From a virus: 64,000 nt of DNA. The position numbers were made by a program, and so were the translations under genes. The stretch lies in the IMG/VR virus record IMGVR_UViG_3300009151_000001, positions 60,636 through 124,635 of that record; one strand, written 5' to 3'. Every line of letters begins with the position of its first letter. Position 1 is the stretch's first letter. The notes under the pieces are model-generated. The model saw nothing but the letters and a program-made list of their open reading frames with translations, had not been told where the DNA came from and ran no database searches. Shown one piece after another: positions 56,171-64,000 of the stretch.

Positions 56171-58927
56171 ATGCAAATATATAACGCCTTAGATCTTAAA
56201 GCTGGTAAAAAAGTTAGCTATAATCGTATGGGTACATTAACCCAGCCCATTCAGTTTCTTCCAGAAAAAGAAAAGGATGATGAATGGCGCGCTTGGAACC
56301 TTGATTGGTTAGAGTTTCAAGGTATGAAGATGTTACGTAGAAATGCTAGACGGTTAATGAAAAACTATAAACTTTCTAAAGGTATTATAGATAAAACCGA
56401 CTATATAGTAGAACAAGATAATGAAATGGCTGATCTTGTAGATATACTTACTAAACAAGATGAATCAGCATTAGAACTTAAGTTTTATCCTATAATTCCA
56501 AATGTTATAAATGTTTTATGTAATGAGTTTTCTAAGAGAACATCTCGTATAATATATAAGGCTGTTGATGACATTTCATATAATGAAATGTTAGAACAAA
56601 AGAGAGAAATGGTTGAGAAAGTTTTGTTATCTGAAGCTCAACAAAAGATACAAGCTCAACTAGCTCAAATGGGTATGGCTCCTGATTCTCAAGAAGGTCA
56701 ACAAGAATTAGCTCCTGAAAAACTTAAAACTCTTCCAGAAATAGAACAATTCTTTAGAAAAGATTATAGATCTATGGTAGAACAATGGTCTACCCATCAA
56801 CATAATGTAGATGAAGAAAGGTTTAAGATGCAAGAACTAGAGGAAAGAGCATTTAGAGATGTGCTTATTACCGATAGAGAGTTTTGGCATTTTAACATGA
56901 TGGAAGATGATTACGAAATTGATTTATGGAATCCATTATTAACCTTTTATCATAAAAGCCCAGACGTAAGATATATATCTCAAGGTAACTGGGTTGGTAA
57001 AATGGATATGATGTCTATATCTGATGTTATAGATAAATATGGATGGATGATGACCGCTGAACAACTTAAAGCATTGGAAGTAATATATCCTGTAAGATCC
57101 GCGGGATATGCTGTACAAGGATATCAGAATGATGGTACATATTATGATCCTACACGTACACACGAATGGAATACACAGATGCCGTCATTAGCTTATAGAC
57201 AATATACATCTATGTATGACGCTAAGTTAGGAACTGGTGATATTGTAGAATGGATTATGTCAGATTCTGAAGATCTTCAAGACTTTGGTAAATCACATAT
57301 GCTTCGTGTATCCACTATCTACTGGAAGAGTCAACGTATGGTGGGACATCTTACTAAAATAACAGAAGATGGTAACCTTATTCAAGAGATTATAGGAGAA
57401 GATTATACAGTGGTTGATAAACCACTGTATGATACTTCAACATATAAACAAAAAACAAAAGATAATTTAATCTTTGGTGAACATATAGATTGGATATGGA
57501 TTAATGATGTATGGGGTGGAATAAAGATTGGTCCTAACCGCCCTACATTCTGGGGTATGAATAATCCTGGTGGATTAAATCCAATATACTTAGGATTAGC
57601 CGGTGGTAAACCTGGTCGTATACCTTTCCAATTTAAAGGAGACAATAGTCTTTATGGTTGTAAACTTCCTGTAGAAGGATGTGTATTTGGAGATAGAAAT
57701 ACTGTATCTGTTTCTATGGTAGATTTAATGAAACCATCACAGATAGGATATAATATAGTGAATAATCAAATAGCTGATATATTAGTAGATGAACTTGGTA
57801 CAGTGATAATGTTAGATCAAAACTCTTTACCGCGTCACTCTTTAGGAGAAGACTGGGGAAAAAATAATCTAGCTAAAGCTTATGTAGCAATGAAGAACTT
57901 TCAAATGCTCCCTTTAGATACCACTATCACTAATACAGAAAACCCTCTTAATTTTCAACATTATCAAGTATTAAATCTTGAACAGACTAATAGGCTTCTT
58001 TCTCGTATTAAATTAGGAGAATATTTTAAAACACAAGCTTTTGAAATAATAGGTTTGAATCCACAGAGGATGGGTCAACAGATAGCTCAAGAACAAACAG
58101 CTACTGGTGTTGAACAAGCTACTAATGCTTCTTACGCTCAAACAGAACAATATTTTATACAACATAGTGATAACCTAATGCCGCGGGTACACGGAATGAG
58201 AACAGACTTAGCTCAGTTCTATCATTCTAGAAAACCTAGTCTTAGACTTCAATATATAACATCTAATGATGAAAAAGTAAACTTTCAGATTAACGGTACT
58301 GATCTTTTATTAAGAGACCTTAACATATTTGCTACTACTAAGACAAATGCTCGTGCTGTAATGGATCAGTTGAAACAATTAGCTGTTAAAAACAACACTA
58401 TGGGTGCGTCTATATATGATCTTGGTAATGTTATCAAATCTGAGAGTATTGCTGAGCTTACACAAGTTCTTAAGAAAGCTGAAGAAAAAGCTAATGCTCA
58501 AAGACAAGAACAACAACAACACGAACAACAGATGCAACAAGAACAAATTAAAGCTCAACAAGATCAACTTAGACAAGCTCAACAGTTTGAAGCTGATGAG
58601 AATGAGAAAGATAGACAAGCTAAGATACTTGAAACTCAAATATCGGCTGCTGGTAGAGGATCTGGATTTGATGTTAATCAAAATAAACAATCAGATTATC
58701 TTGATGCTATGGAGTCTATAAAGAAAGAACAACAACATCAAGACGCAATGAACTTTAAAAGAGAACAGGAAGTAAATAAAAATACTCACCTTACTGAACA
58801 AAGACAACTTCAACGTGACAAGATGTCTACAGAAAACAGAAAAGCTGAGATAGAGTTACAGATATCGCGTGAGAATAAAAATAGGTTTGACGCGCCTAAA
58901 TCTAAACAATCGGATAAGAAGAAATAA
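56171..58927 (+). CDS. Portal protein
   Basis: 918 aa. N-terminal wing and stem region (IDKTDYIVEQDNEMADLVDI, VINVLCNEFSKRTSRI), central portal core, and a long Gln-rich C-terminal helix (QEQQQHEQQMQQEQIKAQQD) that would form the barrel. Size and position directly after TerL and before scaffold and capsid match crAss-like portals. It forms the dodecameric ring through which DNA enters the head. Confidence 0.85.
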   Translation: MQIYNALDLKAGKKVSYNRMGTLTQPIQFLPEKEKDDEWRAWNLDWLEFQGMKMLRRNARRLMKNYKLSKGIIDKTDYIVEQDNEMADLVDILTKQDESALELKFYPIIPNVINVLCNEFSKRTSRIIYKAVDDISYNEMLEQKREMVEKVLLSEAQQKIQAQLAQMGMAPDSQEGQQELAPEKLKTLPEIEQFFRKDYRSMVEQWSTHQHNVDEERFKMQELEERAFRDVLITDREFWHFNMMEDDYEIDLWNPLLTFYHKSPDVRYISQGNWVGKMDMMSISDVIDKYGWMMTAEQLKALEVIYPVRSAGYAVQGYQNDGTYYDPTRTHEWNTQMPSLAYRQYTSMYDAKLGTGDIVEWIMSDSEDLQDFGKSHMLRVSTIYWKSQRMVGHLTKITEDGNLIQEIIGEDYTVVDKPLYDTSTYKQKTKDNLIFGEHIDWIWINDVWGGIKIGPNRPTFWGMNNPGGLNPIYLGLAGGKPGRIPFQFKGDNSLYGCKLPVEGCVFGDRNTVSVSMVDLMKPSQIGYNIVNNQIADILVDELGTVIMLDQNSLPRHSLGEDWGKNNLAKAYVAMKNFQMLPLDTTITNTENPLNFQHYQVLNLEQTNRLLSRIKLGEYFKTQAFEIIGLNPQRMGQQIAQEQTATGVEQATNASYAQTEQYFIQHSDNLMPRVHGMRTDLAQFYHSRKPSLRLQYITSNDEKVNFQINGTDLLLRDLNIFATTKTNARAVMDQLKQLAVKNNTMGASIYDLGNVIKSESIAELTQVLKKAEEKANAQRQEQQQHEQQMQQEQIKAQQDQLRQAQQFEADENEKDRQAKILETQISAAGRGSGFDVNQNKQSDYLDAMESIKKEQQHQDAMNFKREQEVNKNTHLTEQRQLQRDKMSTENRKAEIELQISRENKNRFDAPKSKQSDKKK

Positions 58928-59055
58928 ACTAGATAGTTATAGCTCTACTATCCATAGCTTCGTTCACTTTTATTGATATATTTAAATTTTAATAGTTTAA
59001 AGTTGTATATTAATAATGTAGAGATATACAATTAAAAAACCAAACAAAAAGATAT

Positions 59056-60276
59056 ATGACAGAAAATCAAAGTGTTCAAGAAGTTGAACTAGATATTGAT
59101 AATTGGGATGTGGCTCCAGGTGGTAGTAATATAATTACATCTACTGAAAAAAAGGAAGAAGCAAAACCAAACATGTTTTCAAGAGGAACTCAAGATATGA
59201 GTTTTTTAGATGAAGAAGAAAAACCAGATGCTGATAAAGCTGAGGTTATTAAAGATACATTAGATCTATTAGATCAAGATATTAAAGGAGATAATCCAAA
59301 TCTTGATGAACCTGGATCTAACAAAGGAAGACCAAAGACAGAAAAAAATGGTTTGGTAGAATTCCTAAAGAAAAGAATAGAATCAAAAGAGATGTTTGCT
59401 TTTGATGACTTTGATGAAACAAAACAAGATCTTGGTGATTATCTTACTGGACTTTCAGAAAAAGATGTTGATGAATTGTGGCAAGCTAACGTTGACAATC
59501 TTAAAACTGAGGTAGCGTCTAGAACACCAAAAGAGTTCTTTGAATCACTTCCTGATGAATTACAATATGCTGCTAAGTATGTAATGGATGGAGGACAAGA
59601 TCTAAAAGGATTATTTGCGTCATTAGCTGCTGTAGAAGAAGTAAGACAATTAGATCCAGCTCAAGAAGGAGATAGAGAATATATTGTTAGAAGTTATCTT
59701 CAAGCTAGAGGTGAATCAACTGAAGATATTGAAGACGAAATTAATACTTTAAAAGATCTTGGTACTTTAGAAAAGAAAGCTAAACAGTATAAACCTAAAC
59801 TTGACGCTATGCAAGAAGAGTTAGTACAAGCTCGTATAGCTGAACAAGAACAAAGACAATATCAACAACAACAAGCGGCCCAAGCTTATACACAAAATGT
59901 ATATGAAGCGTTAAGACCAGCTGAGATTAATGGTATTAAGCTTGATAAAAAAACACAAGCTCAGTTGTATTCAGGACTTACTCAAGCTCAATATCCTTCT
60001 GTAAGTGGACGTCCTACTAATCAATTAGGACATCTTTTAGAGAAATATCAATTTGTAGAACCCAACTATCCTTTGATAGCTGAAGCTCTTTGGTTATTAT
60101 CTGATCCTGAAGGATATCGTAAAAATCTTCAAGTGGTTGGTAAGAATCAAGCTACTGAAAATACTGTAAGACAGTTAAAAACAGAACAAGCTAGAAAAAA
60201 TTCTTATACAGCTACAGAAGATGATGACAGAGGTACAAGGAAGATTACAAGACAAACAAATATATTTAAACGATAA
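59056..60276 (+). CDS. Head scaffolding-like protein, 406 aa
   Basis: Acidic, largely helical: N-terminal disordered acidic region, helical core (about 120-290) with a Gln-rich stretch (AEQEQRQYQQQQAAQAYTQ) and a basic C terminus (RGTRKITRQTNIFKR). This layout, immediately before the capsid gene, fits a scaffolding protein; no direct homology is claimed. Confidence 0.65.
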   Translation: MTENQSVQEVELDIDNWDVAPGGSNIITSTEKKEEAKPNMFSRGTQDMSFLDEEEKPDADKAEVIKDTLDLLDQDIKGDNPNLDEPGSNKGRPKTEKNGLVEFLKKRIESKEMFAFDDFDETKQDLGDYLTGLSEKDVDELWQANVDNLKTEVASRTPKEFFESLPDELQYAAKYVMDGGQDLKGLFASLAAVEEVRQLDPAQEGDREYIVRSYLQARGESTEDIEDEINTLKDLGTLEKKAKQYKPKLDAMQEELVQARIAEQEQRQYQQQQAAQAYTQNVYEALRPAEINGIKLDKKTQAQLYSGLTQAQYPSVSGRPTNQLGHLLEKYQFVEPNYPLIAEALWLLSDPEGYRKNLQVVGKNQATENTVRQLKTEQARKNSYTATEDDDRGTRKITRQTNIFKR

Positions 60277-60306
60277 TATTATTAATTATTAAAACCCAAA
60301 ACAAAT

Positions 60307-61929
60307 ATGGCAACTCCCGTATTAAATAATGGTATCTTTCTACGCGATACCACTTATCAAACAAGTTCACACGTAGATTCTTATCACCTTTCAAATCTCT
60401 TGAAGAGTGCTGAACCTACAGATTTAGGTCCGGTAGATCTTTGGGCGATGGCTCAAAAGGTTGAAATGCCTCTTTACCAAATGTCTAGCTTTGGTGGAAA
60501 GAATGTTATTATGGTAGACAACGCTCGTGGAGAGTATAAGTGGCAGATTCCTGTTATGCAAGATCTTCCTTACATTGTTGAGAATATTGAAGGTTCAAAC
60601 AATCAATTAGGTGCTGATGGTCAAGCGTTCAAGATTAAGCTTAACAAACGTATGTTTGGTCATGGTGATATCATCACTTATGATAAATACAACGGTGTGG
60701 AACTTTATATTATCGCTGACGATATCATCCCTGCTGGTGATGGTTTTATTTACACTGTACAGTTGGTAAACAACGACAACGTTAAATATCTAGATGCTTC
60801 TAAGTATTTAAGGATTGGTACTAAGTTCTTCCGTAAAGGTAGTGCTCGTGGTGAATATGGTGAAAGATTCTCTGATATTGGAAGTGTTTCTTCTGGTTTC
60901 CGTGAGTTCTACAACTATGTTGGTGGTGCTGATGCTCACGTTCATTATACTATTTCTAGTAAAGCAGATTTAATGATGAAGGGTGGTATGAAAGCTGATG
61001 GTACAGTTCCAGTAACTGAACTTTGGAGAAACTTTGATAAAACAAATGATCCTTCTATCACTTCTTTAGAAGATATGGCTTCTAAGCTTGGTAAAGATTA
61101 TGTGAAGAAAGCTTATCAATCAGGTCAATTGACTCGTTCATTCTTGACTACTTTGGAAGCAGCTCACCTTACTAAGATCGCTAATGACATCGAAACTTAT
61201 TTGATGTGGGGACAAGGTGGTAAGATTAAACAAGATGGTCCTGATGATATCAGATTGTCTGTGGGTCTTTGGAAACAACTTGATAACTCTTTCAAACGTA
61301 TCTACAACAAATCTAGCTTTAACTTAGATCTTTTCAAATCTGAAATCTTCAACTTCTTCAATGGTAAAGTTGAGTTCCAAGGTCCAGATCCTAAACGTAG
61401 TTTGATTGTTCAAACAGGTTTAGGTGGTATGAAACTTATCAACGAAGCTATTAAGAAAGAAGCTATCAACAGTGGATTGGTTATCAACGCATCTGAAGTT
61501 GGAGCTATCACTGGTAAAGGTATGGATCTTAACTTTGGATTTGCTTACACTCAATATGTTATCCCATTCTTGGCTAACGTTAAGTTTGTATTGAACCCAG
61601 CTTTTGATAATATCCACACTAATGATATTGAGAATCCAATCATAGATGGTTTCCCATTAAGTTCTTACAACTTCATTATCTTTGATATCACTGATAATAC
61701 AAATGATAATATCTTCTTGTTAAAATTATCTTGGGATAACCAATTAAAGTGGCATTACCAAAATGGTACAATGGATTATATGGGTCGTACTCAAGGATTC
61801 CAAAGTTCTGGTAACTTCAACGGATACCGTGTGTTCATGAGTCAAACAATGCCAGCGATCTGGGTTAAAGATCCTACTAAGGTGTTGAAGATAGTTATGA
61901 GAAACCCTGTTACGGGAGGAAGCTTTTGA
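60307..61929 (+). CDS. Major capsid protein (HK97 fold, crAss type)
   Basis: 540 aa. Starts MATPVLNNGIFLRDTTYQTS and contains the conserved-looking FGGKNVIMVDNARGEYKWQI, GHGDIIT and MDYMGRTQGFQSSGNF segments I associate with crAss-like capsid proteins. Codon use is less AT-biased (more C at third positions) than its neighbours, as expected for the most highly expressed gene. Forms the icosahedral shell. Confidence 0.9.
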   Translation: MATPVLNNGIFLRDTTYQTSSHVDSYHLSNLLKSAEPTDLGPVDLWAMAQKVEMPLYQMSSFGGKNVIMVDNARGEYKWQIPVMQDLPYIVENIEGSNNQLGADGQAFKIKLNKRMFGHGDIITYDKYNGVELYIIADDIIPAGDGFIYTVQLVNNDNVKYLDASKYLRIGTKFFRKGSARGEYGERFSDIGSVSSGFREFYNYVGGADAHVHYTISSKADLMMKGGMKADGTVPVTELWRNFDKTNDPSITSLEDMASKLGKDYVKKAYQSGQLTRSFLTTLEAAHLTKIANDIETYLMWGQGGKIKQDGPDDIRLSVGLWKQLDNSFKRIYNKSSFNLDLFKSEIFNFFNGKVEFQGPDPKRSLIVQTGLGGMKLINEAIKKEAINSGLVINASEVGAITGKGMDLNFGFAYTQYVIPFLANVKFVLNPAFDNIHTNDIENPIIDGFPLSSYNFIIFDITDNTNDNIFLLKLSWDNQLKWHYQNGTMDYMGRTQGFQSSGNFNGYRVFMSQTMPAIWVKDPTKVLKIVMRNPVTGGSF

Positions 61930-62050
61930 TGCAAAAAATATTTTGGATTATTAATAACTTATATTTATAATTGTATTAAATAAGATACAAATAAAAAAGA
62001 TAAGTTTAGAAAAGTCCGAAGAAATAATAAGGTTGTATAAAGAAGGAAAG

Positions 62051-62143
62051 ATGTTGACTGAAATATGTAAGTCAACATCTTCTTCACAACCAATTAAAAA
62101 ACAATTAATAAATAATAATTATGGCAAAGATGTCTCCAAATAA
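62051..62143 (+). pseudogene. HTH-domain remnant overlapping a hairpin
   Basis: The open frame from about 61958, with ATG only at 62051, reads SEEIIRLYKEGKMLTEICKS and ends NNNYGKDVSK, resembling the HTH segment of homing HNH enzymes. The DNA also folds as GATGTTGACT / AGTCAACATC inside GGTTGT / ACAACC. May be an endonuclease relic or a regulatory hairpin between capsid and the next gene. Confidence 0.35.
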
Positions 62144-62321
62144 ATCTGTTGAAGCTTCTAAAAAAGCTACTACTGGTTCTTCAAGAAGTAGCGCTCCTAG
62201 TGGTGCTATCGGATCTGCTGGTAAACCATCTGTAGGAAGAAGCTCAGCTCCATCTTCAGCTGCACCCGCTATGAAAAAGGGTGGTATGGTAAAGATGAAG
62301 AAAGGTGGTAAATGTTGTTAA
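62121..62321 (+). CDS. Low-complexity Ser/Ala/Lys protein, 66 aa
   Basis: Ser/Ala/Gly-rich body with two GKPSVGRSSAPS-like repeats and a basic tail MKKGGMVKMKKGGKCC. Small proteins ending K-K-G-G-x are common in crAss-like virion regions. Likely structural or DNA associated. Confidence 0.6.
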   Translation: MAKMSPNKSVEASKKATTGSSRSSAPSGAIGSAGKPSVGRSSAPSSAAPAMKKGGMVKMKKGGKCC

Positions 62322-62330
62322 AAAATCCTT

Positions 62331-62425
62331 CCCTAACATTAGTAATGTTAGACCCGTTCCTGTTGTATGTAAACCCTAAAGTACAAAGGGAGAGCTTACA
62401 ACTCTCAACAGGACCAATGCTCAAT
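62331..62425 (+). promoter_or_regulatory. Structured intergenic RNA element
   Basis: CTAACATTA / TAATGTTAG hairpin, then TCCTGTTG / CAACAGGA enclosing CCCT / AGGG and GAGAG / CTCTC. It separates a short gene from the 338-aa gene within the head operon; could be a processing or attenuation site. Confidence 0.45.
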
Positions 62426-62456
62426 AAGAGCTTTATTAAAAAACCAACAAAAATAT

Positions 62457-63473
62457 ATGAGTAGTGTTACTATCGTGGAAAGGTATCCACAAAACAAAAA
62501 GTCTACAATAGCTATTCGTCCTTATTTTAATTCTGTTGTTGATAACATGGGATTACAAAATTACGGACTTAGTTTATTTGACGGAGCGTTTCATGAAGAA
62601 CAACTTTGTTGTTTAGAAATTAATGGTATCAAAAGATACATTACTGGTTTAAATGAATTCTCTCCAGAAGTTAAGATGCTTCCTTTAGATGAGCAAGAAG
62701 CTAAAGTAAAACAAATTAGACAAGTTGTTAGTCAGTTAGAAAAAGAACTTGCTTCTAATATAGTAGATCCGGAAGATAAAGAGTTTTGGAATAAGTTAAA
62801 ACTATTAAAACCGGACAACTTTGAATTTTGGGATAAGATTAAAATCAGAGTTGGTAATGAAGCTATCTTCTTAGAACCTGATAAAGATCCATACGATCTT
62901 ATTAAGCTTTACGCTATAGAAGTGGGTGGGTTCTCAATGATCGCAAAGTCTCTTGATGATGCAAGAAGTACACCAAAAGCGCCTAAGTTTTATCTTGATA
63001 AGTTAGAAGCAACAGCTTCTCTAAATACAGAAGTTAAAAAACTTCGTAATAAAGCTCTTTCAGAACTTCAGAAGTTATTTGATAAGAATCAAAACAAACT
63101 TTTCTATGTTGTTAAGATATTAGATCCTAATAGCGCTCAATATAAGAAGTCAACACCAAACGACATCATGTATGATAATGCTGATAAGTATATTAACGGT
63201 GATCTTATAGAAAAGGATAAAACTAAAACAGCTCAAAGATTCTTAGATGCGGCTGGTCTTGATATGGAAACTCTTAAGATAAGAGCTATTATCAAAGATG
63301 CTACATACTACAGATTTATTTCTAGTAAAGCTGATGGATTTATCTGGGAAGTTGAAGGTTCTGTAATGTTAGGACGTACAACTGTAGATGTAATGGAATA
63401 TTTAAAGAATCCATTAAACGAAGAAATACTTATTAAACTTACTAAGAAAGTTGAAAAATACTGGAATCAATAA
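62457..63473 (+). CDS. Conserved head-region structural protein, 338 aa
   Basis: Alpha/beta N-terminal part (YPQNKKSTIAIRPYFNSVVD), a long helical middle (VKQIRQVVSQLEKELASNIV), and a beta/alpha C terminus (FISSKADGFIWEVEGSVML). Conserved downstream of the crAss capsid gene to my recollection; may be a head-tail or internal head protein. Confidence 0.65.
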   Translation: MSSVTIVERYPQNKKSTIAIRPYFNSVVDNMGLQNYGLSLFDGAFHEEQLCCLEINGIKRYITGLNEFSPEVKMLPLDEQEAKVKQIRQVVSQLEKELASNIVDPEDKEFWNKLKLLKPDNFEFWDKIKIRVGNEAIFLEPDKDPYDLIKLYAIEVGGFSMIAKSLDDARSTPKAPKFYLDKLEATASLNTEVKKLRNKALSELQKLFDKNQNKLFYVVKILDPNSAQYKKSTPNDIMYDNADKYINGDLIEKDKTKTAQRFLDAAGLDMETLKIRAIIKDATYYRFISSKADGFIWEVEGSVMLGRTTVDVMEYLKNPLNEEILIKLTKKVEKYWNQ

Positions 63474-63484
63474 AATTAATAATA

Positions 63485-63661
63485 ATGGCTACAAAACCTA
63501 TACTATCTGCTCAAGATAAACGTTGGGAAATAGAAGATGCTATAAGAACATTACAAAGAGCTGAAGATATTCGTAGTAATGCAAAGCTTATGAGTGATGT
63601 TAAAAGCTCAATAACTAAATTACAAAAAGTTGTAACGTCTTCTTCTCCTAAAAAGAAATAA
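63485..63661 (+). CDS. Small helical protein, 58 aa
   Basis: MATKPILSAQDKRWEIEDAI with a long amphipathic helix (RTLQRAEDIRSNAKLM) and a basic tail. TAATG overlap with the next gene. Unknown function. Confidence 0.6.
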   Translation: MATKPILSAQDKRWEIEDAIRTLQRAEDIRSNAKLMSDVKSSITKLQKVVTSSSPKKK

Positions 63662-63861
63662 TGATTTTTGAACCACAAAACAGAATAGAAGTATCTACAC
63701 CTAAAGGAGATGCAATCATCTGGTTAGTTACTGACTATGGACATGAAACTGATACTATATATACAGTGATAATAAATAATTCTGGAGAGATGTGGCAGTT
63801 TACACATAAAGATATCAAAGTTAAAAGTAATATAACATTTAATAGAAATATAAAAACATAA
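63661..63861 (+). CDS. Small beta-rich protein, 66 aa
   Basis: MIFEPQNRIEVSTPKGDAII followed by WLVTDYGHETDTIYTVIIN: a five-strand small barrel. Small proteins of this kind are common in crAss head operons. Confidence 0.65.
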   Translation: MIFEPQNRIEVSTPKGDAIIWLVTDYGHETDTIYTVIINNSGEMWQFTHKDIKVKSNITFNRNIKT

Positions 63862-63865
63862 CATA

Positions 63866-64000
63866 ATGGCTACAAAGAAAGTAAACAAATATCAACAAGG
63901 TGGAACAGCTGTTCCTAAAGGAATGGTGAAAGGAGAGATGACAGGTAAACTGTATTCTAAATCTGATATGGATAGTTGGCAAACTAAACAAGCTGCTGCT
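63866..64000 (+). CDS. Start of a Gly/Lys-rich virion-region protein (partial)
   Basis: MATKKVNKYQQGGTAVPKGM, then GEMTGKLYSKSDMDSWQ; still open at the window end. The K-Y-Q-Q-G-G start is frequent in crAss-like virion proteins. Confidence 0.6.
   Translation, partial: MATKKVNKYQQGGTAVPKGMVKGEMTGKLYSKSDMDSWQTKQAAA

Noticed and set aside
1-64000. Use of an alternative genetic code (stop reassignment), known in some crAss-like phages
   Set aside because: All conserved genes are full length with standard stops; only one small gene has an in-frame TAA, better explained by mutation.
1-64000. CRISPR arrays, insertion sequences or integrase
   Set aside because: No regularly spaced identical repeats, no transposase or integrase motifs were seen.

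Overview
The window is 64 kb of an AT-rich tailed-phage genome that reads as a crAss-like phage (order Crassvirales) of a Bacteroidetes host. The large terminase, portal, scaffold-like protein and major capsid protein run in crAss order (52.7-61.9 kb). The replication block holds a short family B DNA polymerase, DnaG-type primase, DnaB helicase, Sak4-like AAA ATPase, PD-(D/E)XK nuclease, SF2 helicase and uracil-DNA glycosylase. Several promoters match the Bacteroidetes consensus TTTG-N19-21-TAnnTTTG. Codon use looks standard in both halves.

Layout. 0-12.1 kb (minus strand): dNMP kinase, PolB, nuclease, primase, AAA ATPase, DnaB and a DnaA-domain-IV protein. 12.2-15.6 kb (plus): tail/fibre-like proteins and a lysis cassette (small membrane proteins, a DUF1003-like protein, a GH108-like endolysin). 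15.6-23.1 kb (mostly minus): a VWA protein plus MoxR-type AAA ATPase pair, uracil-DNA glycosylase and SF2 helicase. 23.2-44.6 kb (minus): a dense block of short accessory genes, a metallophosphoesterase, a second AAA+ ATPase, a probable phage tmRNA, several tRNA-like genes and many structured non-coding stretches. 44.6-45.4 kb is almost gene-free and full of inverted repeats. 45.4-47.3 kb (plus): two small genes, a tRNA array (Leu, Leu, Ser, Ser, Tyr, Trp and a class II tRNA with an odd anticodon) and a candidate ncRNA. 47.3-48.0 kb: PhoH-like ATPase (minus). 48.1 kb to the end (plus): packaging and head genes.

Self-splicing elements are prominent. Group I introns interrupt the Sak4-like ATPase, DnaB and the MoxR ATPase; the last carries both a GIY-YIG and an endonuclease VII-like HNH gene. 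TerL carries an intein with features of class 3 (Ala1, Trp-Cys-Thr set) and a LAGLIDADG endonuclease. Spliced products are full length.

Most unusual are the RNAs: a tmRNA-like gene with a coding tag ending AVAA, neighbouring tRNA-like genes whose anticodon arms do not fit the standard 5-bp/7-nt form, a roughly 450-nt RNA-like locus with four long-range stems (33.81-34.26 kb), and repeated structured leaders with covarying stems at 42-45.3 kb. All folds were done by eye, and protein names rest on motif recognition without database searches.
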